64,000 nt of DNA from Ilumatobacter sp. (GCF_030065885.1 NZ_JASJCS010000005.1:1-64000); one strand, 5' to 3'; counted from the first letter of the stretch, positions 28,861 to 39,094 are shown. Made by a program: numbers and translations. Notes: generated from the sequence alone by a model not told the origin.

Positions 28861-29958
28861 TCAGGTGTCGGCGGCGGCTCGGTCCTGCGCGACCGCGTCG
28901 TACTGCTCGTAGTCGGTGGCGGTGTCGTCGGCGAACTCGAACTCCATCAGACCCGCCTCGCCCCACTTCTTGCGGAGGTAGCCGTCGTTGGCGTCGAGCA
29001 GGCCCAGCTTGCGCGTGTTGGGCACCAGCTTGGCGAAGAAGCCGCGCTGGAACGACGCCTGCGGGCTGAGCTCGAGGTTGCCGGCCGCTTCGAGCAGGTA
29101 GGGCACCACCGCCTCGACATCGACACCCAGCCGTTCCCAGACCTCGGGCGTCGTCGAACGGCTGCGGGAGCGGAGGGTGTTGTCGAGCATGAACTCCTGC
29201 CGCTCCTTGAGCTCGGCCTCGCTGAGATGCTCGTAGTACTCGCCGAGGCTGATGATGCCGAACGCGACGTGGCGTGCCTCGTCGGCCATGACGTAGCGCA
29301 GCAACTTCCTCAGGAGCGGCTCCTCGGTGCGGCGGAGCATGTCACCGAAGGCGGCGAGCGCCAGGCTCTCGATCACGATCTGCATGCCGAGGTAGGCGAT
29401 GTCCCACCGGGAGTCCTCGAGCAGCGCCATGATCTGGGCGTCGAGGAACGGGTTCATCGGGTAGGCCTCGCCGAGCTTCTCGTGCAGGTACTTCGCGAAC
29501 ACCTCGGTGTGGCGGGCCTCGTCCATGGTCTGGGTCGAGGCGTAGTACTTGGCGTCGATCCACGGCACCGTCTCGACGATCTTGGCCGCCGTCATCATCG
29601 CACCCTGCTCGCCGTGCATGAACTGGCTGAGCGAGGCCTTGAGGAACTCGATGCCCGCCTGCGTCAGCTCCTTCTCACCCCACGACGAGATCGGCGAGCC
29701 GGGGATCGTGGTCGCCTCGGCCACGATCCGCTGCACGCCGCTCGGCCGCTCGGTGACCAACCGCTCGGGATCGACGTCGATGCTCCAGTCGAGGTCGGTG
29801 ACGCTGTTCCACTGCGACGCCATCGCCTTGTTGTAGAGCGTGACGAGCTGCGCGCGATCGCGGTCGTAGTTCCACGTCATGATCCGCTCGGCGTGGTCGG
29901 TGATGTGACGGATGCTCTCGTCCATCTCGGTGCGGCTGGGGGCCTCGGCGATGCTCAT
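28861..29958 (-). CDS. Ferritin-like diiron protein (R2-like/AurF-like oxygenase superfamily), substrate unknown
   Basis: HGEQGAMM, DEARHTEVF and YVMADEARHVAFGI: two E/DEARH-type diiron motifs; AAGGAG SD upstream. Confidence 0.75.
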   Translation of the reverse strand: MSIAEAPSRTEMDESIRHITDHAERIMTWNYDRDRAQLVTLYNKAMASQWNSVTDLDWSIDVDPERLVTERPSGVQRIVAEATTIPGSPISSWGEKELTQAGIEFLKASLSQFMHGEQGAMMTAAKIVETVPWIDAKYYASTQTMDEARHTEVFAKYLHEKLGEAYPMNPFLDAQIMALLEDSRWDIAYLGMQIVIESLALAAFGDMLRRTEEPLLRKLLRYVMADEARHVAFGIISLGEYYEHLSEAELKERQEFMLDNTLRSRSRSTTPEVWERLGVDVEAVVPYLLEAAGNLELSPQASFQRGFFAKLVPNTRKLGLLDANDGYLRKKWGEAGLMEFEFADDTATDYEQYDAVAQDRAAADT

Positions 29959-30043
29959 GACGCGCTCGACTCCTTGTAGAGGGCAAGCAACACGCTAGGC
30001 CAGCGCCGCTGCGACCGACGAGATCAACGACGAGACGCGCCGA

Positions 30044-30086
30044 TCAGGGCTCCCATCCGGCGAACGTATCGATCATGAGCCGGACG
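30044..30086 (-). repeat. Degenerate tandem copy of the last 13-14 codons of the LLM oxidoreductase gene
   Basis: 43 nt with 3 mismatches to 30122-30164; both encode [13 protein letters not shown]. Confidence 0.92.
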
Positions 30087-30121
30087 AACCGGCTCGACAC
30101 CAACGCCCACACCCGTGCGGC

Positions 30122-31123
30122 TCACGGCTCCCACCCGGCGAACGTGTCGATCATGAGCCGGACGTCGTCACCCAGCGGGTAGAGGATCGGGCAGGTGCAA
30201 CCGTTGGCCATGTACTCGGCGACCTTCTTGCGGCACTCGTCGGCGGTACCGGCCGCGCAGATCATCTGCACGATGTCGTCGGGCACCAGCTTCGACGCCT
30301 CGACGACCTGCTCGTGCGTGGCCGGCCAGGTGAGCACCTTGTGGACCTCGTCGAGCAGCGACTCGGGCACACCCGACGCCTTCATGATGTGTGGCTGCTG
30401 ACCGAGGTACTGGGTGACCAGCAGTCGTGCGCCGTCGAGCGCGGCCTGGCGGTCCTCGTCGACCGAGCAGACGACGAGCTGTGGGCGGTCGAGGTCGTCG
30501 ACGGTCCTGCCCGCCTTGGCGGCCCCGGCCGCGAGGTGCTCGAGCGCGCGCCGGTTGTAGTCCGGCGAGACGAGGTAGTTGAGCACGACCCCGTCGGCGA
30601 TCTCGCCGGTCAGCTCCATCATCTGCATGCCGGTCGCACCGATGTAGATCGGCACGTCCTTGGGTCGTCGCTCCTGGTGGACGTAGTCGAGCTCGACGCC
30701 GTCGAGATGGACGTGGACACCGTCGATCGTGACCGTCTCGTTGCCGAGCAGGGCTCGAACCGCGTCGACGACCTCGCGCATGACGGTCAACGGCCGGGCG
30801 CGCTCGATGCCGACCTTCGCCGCCAACGGATCCCACCACGCGCCGAGACCGCAGATGATGCGGCCAGGTGCCAGGTCGTCCAACGTCGAGAACATCGAGG
30901 CGAGTCGTGCAGCGTTCCGGCTCCAGATGTCGATCACGCCCGACCCGACCTTGATCGACTCGGTGCTGGCCGCGAACGCCGCCATCGGCACGCTCGCCTC
31001 GCGGACCAGGCGGGAGTCGGCCTGCCAGACCGCCTCGAAACCCCGCTCCTCGGCGTACTGGGTGTAGGCCATCGCGTCGCGGATGGGGTGAGCATCTTGC
31101 AGGTACAGGGCGAGTCGGGTCAT
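30122..31123 (-). CDS. LLM class (F420-dependent-like) oxidoreductase
   Basis: [38 protein letters not shown]...[40 protein letters not shown]...[27 protein letters not shown]. Confidence 0.9.
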   Translation of the reverse strand: MTRLALYLQDAHPIRDAMAYTQYAEERGFEAVWQADSRLVREASVPMAAFAASTESIKVGSGVIDIWSRNAARLASMFSTLDDLAPGRIICGLGAWWDPLAAKVGIERARPLTVMREVVDAVRALLGNETVTIDGVHVHLDGVELDYVHQERRPKDVPIYIGATGMQMMELTGEIADGVVLNYLVSPDYNRRALEHLAAGAAKAGRTVDDLDRPQLVVCSVDEDRQAALDGARLLVTQYLGQQPHIMKASGVPESLLDEVHKVLTWPATHEQVVEASKLVPDDIVQMICAAGTADECRKKVAEYMANGCTCPILYPLGDDVRLMIDTFAGWEP

Positions 31124-32175
31124 GGCATGTCCTCCAGTCGCTGGAACAGTCGCTCGGCAGCCTCGGCGGCCTTGGCGCGGATCTCGGTGGCGTCGACCCT
31201 GGTCGGCAACCCGTCCTCGAGGACGACGTCGCCGTCGATCTCGATGCGCAGCGGTCGAACACCCGGGCTGAACGCCAGTCGCCATGGGTCCATCGGCTCG
31301 TAGGACCACGTGACGCGGTCGTCGCCGGCCTCGGGGAAGAGGCGCCTGTTGACGTCGAGCATCGCCCACACCGGATCTGGAGTGGATCGCACATCGTGCT
31401 CGCGCAGCCTCGCGTACGCGACGCGGAACTCGTCGAGCATGTCCGCTCCGATGCCGTCGGTGCCGAGCGCGATCGGGTTGGCGAACCGCGTGGGGCGGGC
31501 GTAGCCGACCGCGTTGTTCATGTTGGAGCGGGGGTTGTGGACGATGGTGCCGGCGAGGCCGTGATCGTCCGCGAGGTGGACGCCGTGGATGAGCAGCCAC
31601 CGGTCGTCGGCGAGATGGCGGAGGCGGTCGGCGGCGCCGGCATCGTCGGCGCCCTCGGCGACGTGAATGTGGACGCCGACGCCGAAACGCGTCGCGAGAT
31701 CGGCGGCACGCTCGAGCGTGTCGTCGGTGCAGGTGAACGCGGCGTGCACGCCGACGTAGCCCCGACCGCCCTCGCTCAGGAAGCGTTCGTTCTCGGCGAG
31801 CCCGCGGCGCGCACCGTCGGCGCCGTGCCGGTCGGTCACGCCGTAGCTGCACGACACGCGAACGCCCACCTCGGCGCAGGCGTCGGCGATGATGCCCAGC
31901 GAACCGTCGATCGCGCTCGGCGACTCGTGGTGGTCGATGATCGCGGTGCAGCCCCGCTCGAGCGCCTCGAGCGCGCCGAGCTTGGCCGACCAGTGGATCG
32001 TGTCGGCGTCGAGGGCCCGGTCGAGCCGCCACCACACCTGTTCGAGGATCTCGATGAACGACGTCGGGGTGCGCGGCGGCGCGGGCATGCCACGGGCGAG
32101 CGCCGAGTACAGGTGGTGGTGGGCGCACACCATCCCCGTCGTCTGGTCGGGCCGCAGCTCGGGAGGCTCGGTCAT
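31120..32175 (-). CDS. Amidohydrolase, SsnA-like
   Basis: [72 protein letters not shown]; stop overlaps next ATG (ATGA). Confidence 0.85.
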   Translation of the reverse strand: MTEPPELRPDQTTGMVCAHHHLYSALARGMPAPPRTPTSFIEILEQVWWRLDRALDADTIHWSAKLGALEALERGCTAIIDHHESPSAIDGSLGIIADACAEVGVRVSCSYGVTDRHGADGARRGLAENERFLSEGGRGYVGVHAAFTCTDDTLERAADLATRFGVGVHIHVAEGADDAGAADRLRHLADDRWLLIHGVHLADDHGLAGTIVHNPRSNMNNAVGYARPTRFANPIALGTDGIGADMLDEFRVAYARLREHDVRSTPDPVWAMLDVNRRLFPEAGDDRVTWSYEPMDPWRLAFSPGVRPLRIEIDGDVVLEDGLPTRVDATEIRAKAAEAAERLFQRLEDMP

Positions 32176-34409
32176 GGTGCCAGTGCAGCGAGCACACGGT
32201 CGGGGGTCAAGGGGAACGTGTCGAACCAGACGCCGGTGGCGTCGTGCAGCGCGGCGATGACGGCCGGTGCATACGTCATGTAGGGCATCTCGGCCATGCC
32301 TCTCGCCCCCCACGGCCCACGCGGGTCGGCGAGCTCGAGCACGACGCTGTCGATCCGCTCGGGTGCGTCGCCGATGCCCGGGATGAGGTACCCGCTCAGC
32401 CGCGGGTTGAGCACCCGGCCCTGCTCGACGAGGAGCCGCTCGCTGAGCACGTAGCCGTGCGCCTGCACCACTGCGCCCTCGACCTGGCCAACCACCGACT
32501 GCGGGTTGATGGCACGGCCGACGTCGTGTGTGCTGACCACCCGGTCGACCACGATGTGCCCGGTGCCCCGGTCGACGGTGAGCTCGACCGCCTGGGCGAC
32601 GTAGCCGTAGCTGAAGTTCGGCACGCACTCCCCCGTGTCGGGGTCGAGCGGCTCGGTCGGCGGCGGCACGAACCGGAAGTGGCCGACGGCCGGCCGGTGG
32701 CCCTCGCGCCACGACTTCTCCGCCTCCTCGGCGGCGCCGAGGATCGAGTTGCCCGACATGAACGTCAGACGTGAGGCCGACGCCGAACCCGCGTCACCCG
32801 ACGACGACGTGTCGGAGAACCGGCCGTGCACGTGCTCGAACGGCACACCCGTCGCATCGGCGGCCATCTGCACGATGGCGGTGTGCGCACCCTGCCCGAC
32901 GTCGGCGCCGGCGTGGAACACCTCGGCCGAAGCCGGCCGGTCGGCGTCGTCGGCCCCGTGGAGCACGATCCGAGCCTCGCACCGCTCGGGGAACCCGAAC
33001 GAGAACCCCACGTTCTTGAACGCACACGCGAAGCCCCGGCCCCGAGCGAGCTCGCTGCTGGCGGGCGCCAGCGTGGCGAACGGCGAGAAGCCCTCGGCCG
33101 GCGCGAGCGGCTGATCGAACGCAGCCTCGCTCGCGCAGCGGTCGATGACCTCGGGCAGCGTGACCCCCGCCGGCATGACGGTCTGAGTGATCCCGATGCT
33201 GCCGTCGCGCAGGGCGTTGCGGCGGCGGATCTCGACGGGGTCGATGCCGAGCTGCTCGGCGAGCTTGTTCATCTGCGACTCGGCGACGAAGGCCGCTTGC
33301 GGGCCGCCGAATCCGCGGAACGCCCCGCCGGGGACCGTGGTCGTGTACACGGCGTGGCTGTCGATCCGGGCGTTCGGCACCTCGTACGGACCGGCCTGCC
33401 CGAGATGGCAGTTCCCCAAGACCTTGTTGGTCGTGTAGTTGTACGCACCGGCGTCGAGCCAGGCCTCGCTCTCGACGGCGACGATCCTGCCGTCGGCGTC
33501 GGCGCCCCACTTGGCCCTGATGCGGCCACGGTGGCGCTTGTGGTGGCCGACGATCGATTCCTCACGCGACCAGTGCGCGGCGATCGGCCGTCGCTCGCCG
33601 CGCTCGGCGAGTCGCCACGCCGCGAGCGCGAGCACGATCTGGAGCGACATGTCCTCGCGGCCGCCGAAGGCCCCGCCGATCGCGGGATAGATCACCCGCA
33701 CCTGTTCGGCGGGGAGGTCGAGCGCGTGGGCGATCTGCTCTTGATCCTCGTGGGTCCACTGCCCGGCCACCTCGACCGTGACCCGTTCGTCGTCGTCGAT
33801 GTACGCGACGCCCGCCTCGGGCTGCAGGAACGCGTGCTCCTGGTGCGGCAGCTCGTAGGTCGCCTCGACGACGGCGACGGCACGGGCCCACCCCGCCTCC
33901 ATCGACCCCTTCCGGATCTTGTACGTGTGGTACTCGTTCGTCGGCTTGCCGTTGTGTGCGTGCACGAGCGGGGCATCGGGCGCCAGCGCGGCGTCGATGT
34001 CGGCCACGACAGGCAGGTCGTCCCACGTGGCGTCGATGGCCGCCGCCGCGGCATCGGCCTGCTCGGCGGTCTCGGCGACGACGAGCGCGAGGTGGTCCGC
34101 CTCCCAGCGGCTGACGTCGCACGGCACCTCGCTGCGGCCGGTGTGGTCGACCGTGATGAAGACCGGTTGGTCGAACATCGTCAGCCCGTACTCGTTGACG
34201 GGAACGTCGGCCCCGGTCAGGACGGCGACGACGCCGGGCATCTGCTCGGCGGCGGCGGCGTCGAGCGAGACGAGGCGGGCGTGCGGGCGGGCGGTGAAGA
34301 CGGCCTTCGCGACGAGGGCGCCGGCCGGCGCCCGATCACCCGGATAGTCGGCCGCGCCGACCACCTTGTCGTACGCATCGACGCGAGCCGGCGCAGCGCC
34401 GATCGTCAC
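32172..34409 (-). CDS. Xanthine dehydrogenase family molybdopterin-binding subunit
   Basis: [78 protein letters not shown]. Confidence 0.95.
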   Translation of the reverse strand: MTIGAAPARVDAYDKVVGAADYPGDRAPAGALVAKAVFTARPHARLVSLDAAAAEQMPGVVAVLTGADVPVNEYGLTMFDQPVFITVDHTGRSEVPCDVSRWEADHLALVVAETAEQADAAAAAIDATWDDLPVVADIDAALAPDAPLVHAHNGKPTNEYHTYKIRKGSMEAGWARAVAVVEATYELPHQEHAFLQPEAGVAYIDDDERVTVEVAGQWTHEDQEQIAHALDLPAEQVRVIYPAIGGAFGGREDMSLQIVLALAAWRLAERGERRPIAAHWSREESIVGHHKRHRGRIRAKWGADADGRIVAVESEAWLDAGAYNYTTNKVLGNCHLGQAGPYEVPNARIDSHAVYTTTVPGGAFRGFGGPQAAFVAESQMNKLAEQLGIDPVEIRRRNALRDGSIGITQTVMPAGVTLPEVIDRCASEAAFDQPLAPAEGFSPFATLAPASSELARGRGFACAFKNVGFSFGFPERCEARIVLHGADDADRPASAEVFHAGADVGQGAHTAIVQMAADATGVPFEHVHGRFSDTSSSGDAGSASASRLTFMSGNSILGAAEEAEKSWREGHRPAVGHFRFVPPPTEPLDPDTGECVPNFSYGYVAQAVELTVDRGTGHIVVDRVVSTHDVGRAINPQSVVGQVEGAVVQAHGYVLSERLLVEQGRVLNPRLSGYLIPGIGDAPERIDSVVLELADPRGPWGARGMAEMPYMTYAPAVIAALHDATGVWFDTFPLTPDRVLAALAP

Positions 34410-35866
34410 GCTTCGCTCCCCCGCTCGGCTGCTGCTGTCACCGCGACCTCGATCGACTTGTAGCCCGTGCAGCGGCAGAGGTTGCCCGCCAGGCCGGCTC
34501 GCACCTGGTCGAGCGTCGGCTCGGGCACCTCGTCGAGGAGGGTCGCCGACGAGACCAGCAGTCCGGGTGTGCAGAAGCCGCACTGCACGGCGCCGGCGTC
34601 GACGAACGCTGCCTGGACGGCGTGCAGCCTGCCGTCGGTGCCGAGCCCCTCGACGGTGCGGATCTCGCACCCGTGCGCACGGGCGGCGGGCACCAGACAG
34701 CTCATCACCACGGCGCCGTCGAGCCGGACCGCGCACGCCCCGCACTCCCCCTCGGCACAGCCTTCCTTGACCCCCGTCGCTCCGGCGCGATCGCGGAGCC
34801 ATTCGAGCAGCGTGACACCGACCGCACCGGCGGCCTCGACGCGATCGCCGTTCACGCTCGCCACGATCGGCTCGTCGGTCGTGCGCGAGACGGCTTCGTC
34901 GGCCGGCGGGTACCGACCGTCGAACCCCGGCGTCCACAGCAACGGGGGGTCGTGCGGCCAACACCGGTCGACCTCGTCGGCAGCGATCGCCTCCAGCGCG
35001 CGCCGTGTCATCGTGCGAACGAGGTCGAGCCGGTACGTGGCCGGTGCTCGGAGATCGTCGATCGGCGACGCGGCGGCCACGGCGGCCGAGACGGCCTCGT
35101 CGATGGTGCCGTCGTCCAACGGGCGGCCCGCCAGCGCCTCCTCGACGCCGGGCACGAGGACGACCGTCGGCGCCACCGAGCCGAGCGCCAGGGTTGCGCC
35201 GCCCACCGCGCCGTCGTCGCCGAGCTCGACCACGGCCGTCAGATGGACGACCGAGATCGCCTGGGCGCGGCGGAGGCCGGCCTTGACGAAGATGCCACGC
35301 TGCCGAGCCGTCATCGCCGGGAACGTGACCGCCGTGACCATCTCGTTCGGGGCCAGACCCGTGGAGCGGAACCCGGTGATGAAGTCCTCGACCGGCATGC
35401 TGCGGGTCCCGTCGACGGAGGCCAACTCGACGGACGCGCCGAGTGCGAGCAACGGCGAGATCGTGTCGTTCGCCGGGCTGGCGGTGACGACGTTGCCGAC
35501 GACGGTGGCACGGTTGCGGAGCTGGGGTGATCCGACCTCCCAGCACGCCTGGGCGAGCGGCAACGCGTCGCGGCGGCAGGTGGCGCTCGCCACGACCTGG
35601 TTGTGGGTGACGAGGGCACCGAGCCGGACGATCCCGTCCTCGACGCCGATCGTGGCGAGTTGCGACAGCCGGCTGACGTCGATCAGCACGTCGGTCTCCG
35701 CGTGCTCGCCGCGGTCGAGCTCGACGAGGAGGTCGGAGCCGCCGGCGACGATGCGGGCGCGGCCTCGCAGATCGTCGAGCAGGGTCAATGCGCCCGCCAG
35801 CGTCGACGGGGATTCGTAGCGAGACACCCGGGTCGGTGCCCGCTGGACGTCGTGCAGCGTTGTCAT
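34406..35866 (-). CDS. Molybdenum hydroxylase FAD-binding subunit fused to C-terminal 2Fe-2S domain
   Basis: IVAGGSDLLVEL, GSPQLRNRATVVGNVVTASPAND (FAD) then GCAEGECGACAV, CGFCTPGLL, NLCRCTGY (2Fe-2S). Confidence 0.93.
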   Translation of the reverse strand: MTTLHDVQRAPTRVSRYESPSTLAGALTLLDDLRGRARIVAGGSDLLVELDRGEHAETDVLIDVSRLSQLATIGVEDGIVRLGALVTHNQVVASATCRRDALPLAQACWEVGSPQLRNRATVVGNVVTASPANDTISPLLALGASVELASVDGTRSMPVEDFITGFRSTGLAPNEMVTAVTFPAMTARQRGIFVKAGLRRAQAISVVHLTAVVELGDDGAVGGATLALGSVAPTVVLVPGVEEALAGRPLDDGTIDEAVSAAVAAASPIDDLRAPATYRLDLVRTMTRRALEAIAADEVDRCWPHDPPLLWTPGFDGRYPPADEAVSRTTDEPIVASVNGDRVEAAGAVGVTLLEWLRDRAGATGVKEGCAEGECGACAVRLDGAVVMSCLVPAARAHGCEIRTVEGLGTDGRLHAVQAAFVDAGAVQCGFCTPGLLVSSATLLDEVPEPTLDQVRAGLAGNLCRCTGYKSIEVAVTAAAERGSEA

Positions 35867-35901
35867 GGGTGCGCCTCGAACGCTACAGCGGCGGGGGCCG
35901 G

Positions 35902-36861
35902 TCAGGCGGATACAGGTGTCAGCGGCTCGCGTCCCGCGAGGATCTCGACGACGTTGCGGGCGGCCAGCTCGGCCATCGCCGAGCGGGTCTCGATCGTGGC
36001 CGAACCCAGGTGCGGGACGAGCACGACGTTGTCGAGCCCGAGCAGGTCGGGGTGGACGTCGGGCTCGTGCTCGAACACGTCGAGTGCAGCCCCCGCGATG
36101 CGACCGTCACGGAGCGCGGTGGCGAGCGCCGCCTCGTCGACGATCGGCCCCCGCGCGGTGTTGACGAGAAACGCCGTCTCCTGCATGCGATCGAGCGCGG
36201 CCGCGTCGATGAGGTGATGGGTAGCGTCGGAGTACGGGCAGTTCAACGACACGACATCGCTGGTCTCGAGCAGCTCGTGCAGCCCGACGAGGCGGGCGCC
36301 GAGCCGCTCCTCGGTCGCCGCGTCGACCGCCCGACGGTTGTGGTAGGCGATGGTCATCCCGAACGCCCGAGCGCGATCCGCGAGCGCCTCACCGATCGCC
36401 CCCATGCCGATCACCCCGAGCTGCCGCCCTTGCAGGCCGCTGCCGAGCATCATGAACATCCCCCACTGCCAGGGAGTTCCCGCCCGGATCAGACGCTCAC
36501 CCTCGCCGAGGCGTCGTGTGACCATCAGCGTCAGCGCCATCGCGAGGTCGGCCGTGGCGTCGGTGAGCACGCCCGGCGTGTTCGTGACCACGACACCGCG
36601 CTCCCGGCAGGCGGCCACGTCGATGTTGTTGTAGCCGACCGCGACGTTCGCGACGACGCGCAGCCCCGGCCCGGCAGCGAGGAACGCGTCGTCGACCCGA
36701 TCGGTGAGCAGGGTGACCGCGGCGTCCGCGGTCGCGAGTTGCCGATCACGGACGTCGTCCGGGATGGGCTCGTCGGCGTCCCACGCCCACACCTCGCCCG
36801 CCCGGCGGAGCACGTCGAGGCCGGCCTCGGGGATGCGGCCGGTGACCACGATCCGGCTCAT
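35902..36861 (-). CDS. D-2-hydroxyacid dehydrogenase (glyoxylate/hydroxypyruvate reductase-like)
   Basis: VVANVAVGYNNIDVAACRERGVVVTNTPGVLTDATADLAMAL, LGVIGMGAIGEALADRA, NTARGPIVDEAALATAL, PHLGSATIETR. Confidence 0.92.
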   Translation of the reverse strand: MSRIVVTGRIPEAGLDVLRRAGEVWAWDADEPIPDDVRDRQLATADAAVTLLTDRVDDAFLAAGPGLRVVANVAVGYNNIDVAACRERGVVVTNTPGVLTDATADLAMALTLMVTRRLGEGERLIRAGTPWQWGMFMMLGSGLQGRQLGVIGMGAIGEALADRARAFGMTIAYHNRRAVDAATEERLGARLVGLHELLETSDVVSLNCPYSDATHHLIDAAALDRMQETAFLVNTARGPIVDEAALATALRDGRIAGAALDVFEHEPDVHPDLLGLDNVVLVPHLGSATIETRSAMAELAARNVVEILAGREPLTPVSA

Positions 36862-38048
36862 GCGGCGTCCACCCAGTCGGCCAGACGGCCGAGCCCCTCG
36901 CCGATGTCGTCGACCGAGATCCCCGAATACGCCAGCCGGACGTAGTGCTCGGTCTCGTCGGGTGCGGCGGTGCCGAAGTGGTGGCGGGTGCAGAACGAGA
37001 CGCCGGTCTCGTGCAGGGCGGCGGTGGCGAACTCGGTCACCGAGCCGAACCCGAGCCGCTGGACCGCCTCGGTGACGTTGGGGAACACGTAGAACGTGGC
37101 CTCGGGCCGGGAGCAACGTACGCCGGGCACGGCCGCGAGCCCGGCCACGGTGGCGTCGCGACGTCGCTCGAGCTCGCTCAGCAGGGCCTCGGATCCGGAC
37201 GGGTCGCGCAGCGCCTCGACCCCGGCTTCCTGCACGAAGTGGGTCGTGCAGGACTCGTCGTTGGTGTTGAGCTTGGCGATCTGCTCGGCGATCGCGACCG
37301 GGGCCACCGCGCAGCCGAGCCGCCACCCGGTCATCGCGAACTTCTTCGAGAATGTGTAGAGGATGACCGTGCGCTCCTGCATGCCGGGGAGCGACGCGAT
37401 CGAGGTCGAGGTGCCCGAGTAGCGCATCTCGAAGTACGCCTCGTCGGACAGCACGGCGAGATCGTGCTCGACGGCGAGACGAGCGATCTCGTCGCGTTCG
37501 TCGGCACTGCTCTCGCAGCCGAGCGGGTTCTGGAGGTCGTTGTAGATCAGCAGGCGCGCTCGGGGGGCGAGCTCGCGGAGTCGGTCGAGGTCGATCGCGA
37601 AGCCCGCCTCCGTCTCGGCGTAGCCGTAGGGCAGCGGCGTGCCGCCGTGATACTCGATCTGGCTCTCGTAGATCGGGTACCCGGGGTTGGGATACAGCAC
37701 GCCGTCACTCGGGTTCATCAGCGTCTGGATGAACTTGGTGATCACCGGCTTGCCACCCGGCTGCACCACGACGTTCGAGGTGTCGACACGCATGCTCCTC
37801 GCTCGGCCGATGTCGTCCGCGAGCGCCTCTCGCAAGGCGGGGATGCCCGGTGCCGGGCAGTAGCCGGTCTTGCCGTCGGCGACCGCGCGGTGCATCGCGT
37901 CGACGATGTTGGCCGGGGTCGGCAGGTTCATGTCACCGAGGTGGAACGGGAAGACCCGGTTGCCCCGAGCCGCCCAGTCGGCCGCCGCCTGCGACACGGT
38001 GAAAGCCGTCTCGGTTCCCAGTCGTTCGAGTCGTTCGGCCAGTTGCAC
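36858..38048 (-). CDS. Class I/II PLP-dependent aminotransferase
   Basis: LLIYNDLQNPLG, LSDEAYFEMRYSG, TVILYTFSKKFAMTGWRLGCAVAP (PLP lysine); ATGA overlap with the following gene. Confidence 0.93.
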   Translation of the reverse strand: MQLAERLERLGTETAFTVSQAAADWAARGNRVFPFHLGDMNLPTPANIVDAMHRAVADGKTGYCPAPGIPALREALADDIGRARSMRVDTSNVVVQPGGKPVITKFIQTLMNPSDGVLYPNPGYPIYESQIEYHGGTPLPYGYAETEAGFAIDLDRLRELAPRARLLIYNDLQNPLGCESSADERDEIARLAVEHDLAVLSDEAYFEMRYSGTSTSIASLPGMQERTVILYTFSKKFAMTGWRLGCAVAPVAIAEQIAKLNTNDESCTTHFVQEAGVEALRDPSGSEALLSELERRRDATVAGLAAVPGVRCSRPEATFYVFPNVTEAVQRLGFGSVTEFATAALHETGVSFCTRHHFGTAAPDETEHYVRLAYSGISVDDIGEGLGRLADWVDAA

Positions 38049-38121
38049 GGTTCCCTCCCCCGGGGATCATCGCCCGATCGAACGGACGAGCGGCTCGACG
38101 ACCGTACCAACCGCCGCCGCT

Positions 38122-38156
38122 GTTCCGCAATGCAGAACCGTTCCGCGATACGGAAC
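38122..38156. promoter_or_regulatory. Two tandem palindromic operator-like sites upstream of the aminotransferase operon
   Basis: GTTCCGCAATGCAGAAC (38122-38138) and GTTCCGCGATACGGAAC (38140-38156), 18-nt centre-to-centre, GTTCCG-N5-C(A/G)GAAC. Confidence 0.65.
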
Positions 38157-38186
38157 GGGATCGAGATCGACGTTGCGGTCGCGAGG

Positions 38187-38507
38187 TCAGCGGCCGGCGG
38201 CGATGCGCACGCGCTGGAGCGTGCGGACGCGGGCGGACGCGATGTCGGCCGCGAGCGCCTGCCAGGCCTCCTCCGCGGTGGCTGCCTCGGCCGCCGCGAC
38301 CGACACCTCGCCGTCGTAGCGCTCGGCCTCTGCGATCCAGACCGGCTCGACACGGAGGAGCCGGCCGTCGAGCCCGCGAACGTGGTTCTCGCGGAAGTCG
38401 AGCGTCGTCCGCCAGCCGGCCCGTTCGAGGTGGCGCCGATCGGCCGGCTGCAGCACCGCGCCGTGCTGGCGGGACCGCTGACTGGGACGGCGGACGCTGG
38501 AAGGCAT
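38187..38507 (-). CDS. Small hypothetical protein
   Basis: MPSSVRRPSQRSRQHGAVLQPADRRHLERAGWRTTLDFRENHVRGLDGRLLRVEPVWIAEAERYDGEVSVAAAEAATAEEAWQALAADIASARVRTLQRVRIAAGR; CAGAAT 7 nt before ATG. Confidence 0.55.
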   Translation of the reverse strand: MPSSVRRPSQRSRQHGAVLQPADRRHLERAGWRTTLDFRENHVRGLDGRLLRVEPVWIAEAERYDGEVSVAAAEAATAEEAWQALAADIASARVRTLQRVRIAAGR

Positions 38508-38593
38508 TGCGACCATTCTGATCGAGCGCGCCTGTGGAACGTCAGCCCCCAAAACGTGTGAATTGGCGTGTGGATTACCTGGGGACGGCTGCG

Positions 38594-39037
38594 TCAACCT
38601 GTGGGTTCCGCGACGAAGACCGGGATCACGCGATCGGTCTTCGCCTGGTACTCCGCGTAGTTCGGGAAGACCTCGACGGCTCGGTCGAACCAGGCCTGAC
38701 GCTCGTCGCCCGTGACCTCGCGGGCGACGAACGACGCCGGCTCGGGACCGTCCTGGATCGTGACGCCGGGGTCGGCCACGAGGTTGGCGTACCACCCCGG
38801 GTTGCTCGGCGCCCCGCCCTTGGAGGCGACCAGCGCGTAGTCGCCGCCGTGCTCGACGCGCATCAGCGCGATCTTGCGGACCTTCCCCGACCGGTGGCCG
38901 CGCATCGTGACGACGATGATCGGGATGCCGGTGTCGCGCAGCGTGTTGGCCCGTGTGCCGCCGGACGCCTCGTACTCGGCGACCTGGTCACGGACCCAGT
39001 CCCACGCGCTCGGCTCGTACTCACCCTCGATCTGCAT
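38594..39037 (-). CDS. Nitroreductase family deazaflavin (F420)-dependent oxidoreductase, Ddn-like
   Basis: GIPIIVVTMRGHRSGKVRKIALMRVEHGGDYALVASKGGAPSNPGWYANLVADPGV. Confidence 0.92.
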   Translation of the reverse strand: MQIEGEYEPSAWDWVRDQVAEYEASGGTRANTLRDTGIPIIVVTMRGHRSGKVRKIALMRVEHGGDYALVASKGGAPSNPGWYANLVADPGVTIQDGPEPASFVAREVTGDERQAWFDRAVEVFPNYAEYQAKTDRVIPVFVAEPTG

Positions 39038-39094
39038 CGCACCAGTGTACGAGCCGTGCGCCGCCGGCTGCGGGGCCGAGGTTACGGTGTGGGC

